From positions 1 through 15,954 of the forward strand of contig DAOUQK010000041.1 of assembly GCA_030625695.1 (NCBI GenBank): a stretch of 15,954 bases of DNA. Reading direction: 5' to 3'. The position numbers were made by a program, and so were the translations under genes. Each line of letters starts with the position of its first letter. The first letter of the stretch is position 1. A model generated the notes under the pieces. The model was given only the letters and a program-made list of their open reading frames with translations, did no database searches and was not told the DNA's origin. Positions 14,225-15,954 of the stretch are shown here, in pieces. The DNA is from Paracoccaceae bacterium. Its GTDB lineage: Bacteria; Pseudomonadota; Alphaproteobacteria; Rhodobacterales; Rhodobacteraceae.

Positions 14225-14779
14225 ATGAAATATTTGCGGCCACATGTGGCTCTGCACCGTCTTTGGACTGCCTTGGCAGTCGTGCTTTTACTGGCGCAAA
14301 CCGCAAATGCCGCCGATATTTCCGAATTTGTCGGCTCGTACACCGGCAGTGCCAGAGTTGAATCGTCCGATGGCACAAGTGTGTTTCGCGACATGAATGT
14401 CAAGATTTCCCTGACTGAAAACGGCTTTACCGTTCAATGGGCATCCAGCACCCACAAACCGGACGGGCGGATCAAAATCAAGTCCACTTCAGTGAGTTTT
14501 GTGCCGACCGACCGTAACGGCATCTTTGCGGCAGCGATGGAAAAGAACGTCTTTGGCCACGAAGTCCAGCTTGACCCAATGAAGGGTGAGCCGTTTGTCT
14601 GGAGTCGCATCGTCGGCGACACGCTGACGGTGTTTTCCTTGTTCGTTGACGAGGCGGGGAGCTATGAGATGCAGCAATATGACCGGACGCTGGCGGATGG
14701 CGGGTTGCTGCTTAAGTTCAGCTTTCTGCAACATGGCGAGGAGCGTCGGTCCGTTTCGACGTTTTTGAAACGGCACTGA
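14225..14779 (+). CDS. exported protein of unknown function
   Basis: A 184-residue protein I do not recognise. The N-terminus MKYLRPHVALHRLW followed by TALAVVLLLAQTANA is a clear signal peptide with likely cleavage after ANA. The mature part of about 155 residues looks beta-rich and has no cysteines. It opens with ISEFVGSYTGSARVE and contains GFTVQWASST, FVWSRIVGDTLTVFSLFVDE and SYEMQQYDRTL. That opening resembles lipocalin-like or lipid-binding secreted barrels in general feel only. The ATG at 14225 is chosen because GGAGG (14213-14217) lies seven bases before it; an ATG at 14162 has no such site. It is divergent from fumC and converges on the CMD-like gene across a palindromic repeat. Confidence 0.75.
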   Translation: MKYLRPHVALHRLWTALAVVLLLAQTANAADISEFVGSYTGSARVESSDGTSVFRDMNVKISLTENGFTVQWASSTHKPDGRIKIKSTSVSFVPTDRNGIFAAAMEKNVFGHEVQLDPMKGEPFVWSRIVGDTLTVFSLFVDEAGSYEMQQYDRTLADGGLLLKFSFLQHGEERRSVSTFLKRH

Positions 14780-14805
14780 TTGCGCGAAGCCAACTGCAAC
14801 AATCG

Positions 14806-14875
14806 GTAGGGTGGGTTTTCAACCCACCTTTGGGATGGGCTAATAAGTGGGGAAGATGAGTTGAACCCATCCTAC
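14806..14875. repeat. composite palindromic repeat, copy 2 (degenerate)
   Basis: The left arm (14806-14828, GTAGGGTGGGTTTTC then AACCCACC) differs from the copy-1 left arm at only two of 23 positions, and keeps its internal palindrome through a compensating pair (GGTGGGTT/AACCCACC). The right arm (14855-14875, GATGAGTTGAACCCATCCTAC) is 21 bp and has lost two bases. The total of 70 bp against 72 bp shows a shared architecture. It again sits between two convergent genes, 26 bp after one stop and 26 bp before the other. Confidence 0.8.
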
Positions 14876-14901
14876 AGACGGTTCAAAAGTGGCCCCTTGA
14901 G

Positions 14902-15477
14902 TTATTCCTTGTAAAACCCGATCGTATCGCCATCGGTGGTGCACCCCAGCCCGTTCAGCAACCGGTTGGAATAATTGAAATAGGCGCAGACCTGATTGAC
15001 TTCGAGGATTTCGCCGTCGGATGCTCCGGCAATTTTGAGCACCTCAAAGTCGGATTTGACCATTTTACCCACGGATGTCGTCAACTTGCCTGCATAGCGC
15101 AGTAACGCCAGTTCCTTACCCTCAAACTCATCCTCGGGCCGGGCGGCCTTGAGGGCTGTGAAAATCCGGTCCGAACGTGGTTGGTCCTTGAGCAGGTTGC
15201 GCACGTTCATGAAATGATGGGTCAGCGAATAGGTGCAATCGTTCAGGATCGAGGTATAGCTGGCGATAACCTCAAGAAACCAGAACGCCAGCACATTATC
15301 TGCCCCATGCAGCACCGAACGGTACAAGGTCACATGTCCATGCATGGTTTCCGGGCGCAGGGAATGCACCCGCATCACCGTATCAACCGTGCCATGCGGG
15401 GTTCGGGCATTGTCTAGCAGTTCTGTCAGGCGACCATCAGCCTCATCGTCGCTTAACATTTTGATCCAGGCGCTCAT
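14902..15477 (-). CDS. carboxymuconolactone decarboxylase / AhpD-like protein
   Basis: A 191-residue all-helical protein of the AhpD-like fold (peroxidase-related branch). The recognisable core is FLEVIASYTSILNDCTYSLT followed by HH, i.e. Glu69, Cys81, Ser84, His87 and His88. In the redox-active members this position reads CxxC; here the second cysteine is serine, so a disulfide peroxidase mechanism is doubtful. A second helix set (FEGKELALLRYAGKLT, then SDGEILEVNQVCAYFNYSNR) matches the rest of the fold. AGGAA lies before the ATG. It starts nine bases after the stop of the Rieske oxygenase gene, so the two form an operon, and it may act on that enzyme's product or protect against its by-products. 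Function is not assignable more closely. Confidence 0.8.
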   Translation of the reverse strand: MSAWIKMLSDDEADGRLTELLDNARTPHGTVDTVMRVHSLRPETMHGHVTLYRSVLHGADNVLAFWFLEVIASYTSILNDCTYSLTHHFMNVRNLLKDQPRSDRIFTALKAARPEDEFEGKELALLRYAGKLTTSVGKMVKSDFEVLKIAGASDGEILEVNQVCAYFNYSNRLLNGLGCTTDGDTIGFYKE

Positions 15478-15486
15478 GGTCGTTTC

Positions 15487-15954
15487 CTATTCATTCTCGG
15501 CGGCGATCAGCCGGTCGATCTTTTTGCGAAATCGCATCGCACCAGCGTCAAGGCCAAGGTTCAGATAAGGCGTGGTTCGGTTTTTCATGCCCGTCTGGAC
15601 CGCCTCCAGCACCTCTTTGTCTTCGTTAAAGGCCATTACTGCCCCGGCAAACATGCGCTCATTGGTGGCCTGATTGTCGGGGTCGCTGTTGCGATGCTGG
15701 AACCAGAAATAAAGCGAGTGTTCGGCGTCGACCGGGGTGATGAAATTGTAGGAGATGTTGATGAACGCATCATCGGGCAGGACCACCCCCGGCCCGCCAG
15801 TGCCCGGACGGGTATAGACCGACATGTTGATCGCCGTTGATGGTACGCGACATTCATAATGCTGTTTGCGGTCGCAATTATCGGCATAGGCCAGCAAGGA
15901 CTGGTAATAGGGTGGCGCCGGTTCGGCGAATATCCAGCGCGAGACGGTAACGCC
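15487..15954 (-). CDS. Rieske aromatic-ring oxygenase / O-demethylase, C-terminal part (5' truncated)
   Basis: The frame is open from the right window edge to the TAG at 15489-15487; 155 C-terminal residues are visible. The sequence (VSRWIF, then DRKQHYECRVPSTAINMSVY, SLYFWFQHRNSDPD and LNLGLDAGAMRFRKKIDRLI) matches the catalytic-domain end of VanA-type monooxygenases, which demethylate vanillate or related aromatic ethers. The Rieske [2Fe-2S] domain and most iron ligands lie outside the window. The DAGAMRFRKKIDRLI ending is a family hallmark. The substrate cannot be decided from this part. It is the first visible gene of an operon with the CMD-like gene. Confidence 0.85.
   Translation of the reverse strand, partial: GVTVSRWIFAEPAPPYYQSLLAYADNCDRKQHYECRVPSTAINMSVYTRPGTGGPGVVLPDDAFINISYNFITPVDAEHSLYFWFQHRNSDPDNQATNERMFAGAVMAFNEDKEVLEAVQTGMKNRTTPYLNLGLDAGAMRFRKKIDRLIAAENE

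Overview
The window reads as a chromosomal segment of an alphaproteobacterium, most likely Rhodobacterales (Roseobacter group). This rests on recognised gene neighbourhoods rather than on a marker gene: DUF2007 next to a TrmN6-like methyltransferase; a long-chain polyprenyl diphosphate synthase facing ispE plus a secreted TPR protein; fumC followed by DUF4169 and a ribbon-helix-helix gene; and a TRAP transporter. No rRNA, tRNA, CRISPR array, transposase or phage gene was seen.

Layout. 1-594 is the 3' end of a LysR-type regulator. Positions 674-1967 hold three minus-strand housekeeping genes: DUF465, the tRNA1(Val) m6A-methyltransferase-like gene and DUF2007. From 2025 runs a plus-strand polyprenyl diphosphate synthase, which converges on ispE and an overlapping, exported TPR protein (minus strand, to 5677). 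A 500-bp gene-free stretch (5678-6177) separates this from a complete tripartite TRAP transporter (6178-9607: binding protein, small and large permease). A hairpin lies between the binding-protein gene and the permeases, and a GAAA-loop terminator follows. A separately promoted fused class II aldolase/short-chain dehydrogenase (9761-11815) comes next. It converges on the minus-strand trio fumC, DUF4169 and RHH, which are chained by 1-4 nt overlaps. The DUF4169 gene is only 58 codons and easily missed. A small exported protein of unknown function (14225-14779) then converges on a carboxymuconolactone-decarboxylase/AhpD-like gene, which lies just downstream of a truncated VanA-like Rieske oxygenase gene running off the right edge.

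How they fit together. The polyprenyl synthase and ispE both serve isoprenoid/quinone synthesis. The TRAP system probably imports an organic acid, and the adjacent aldolase/dehydrogenase could process a sugar-derived compound, but the substrate is not readable from sequence. The Rieske and CMD pair suggests aromatic or ether-bond catabolism.

The most unusual non-coding features are palindromes in convergent intergenic gaps. They include an uninterrupted, perfect 60-bp palindrome (12031-12090), which overlaps a second inverted repeat and carries a strong ribosome-binding sequence. There are also two copies of a composite 70-72-bp inverted repeat (3053-3124 and 14806-14875), the first of which contains the ispE stop codon. 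I found no convincing evidence of a wholly new multi-gene system; the palindromes are the best candidates for something undescribed.
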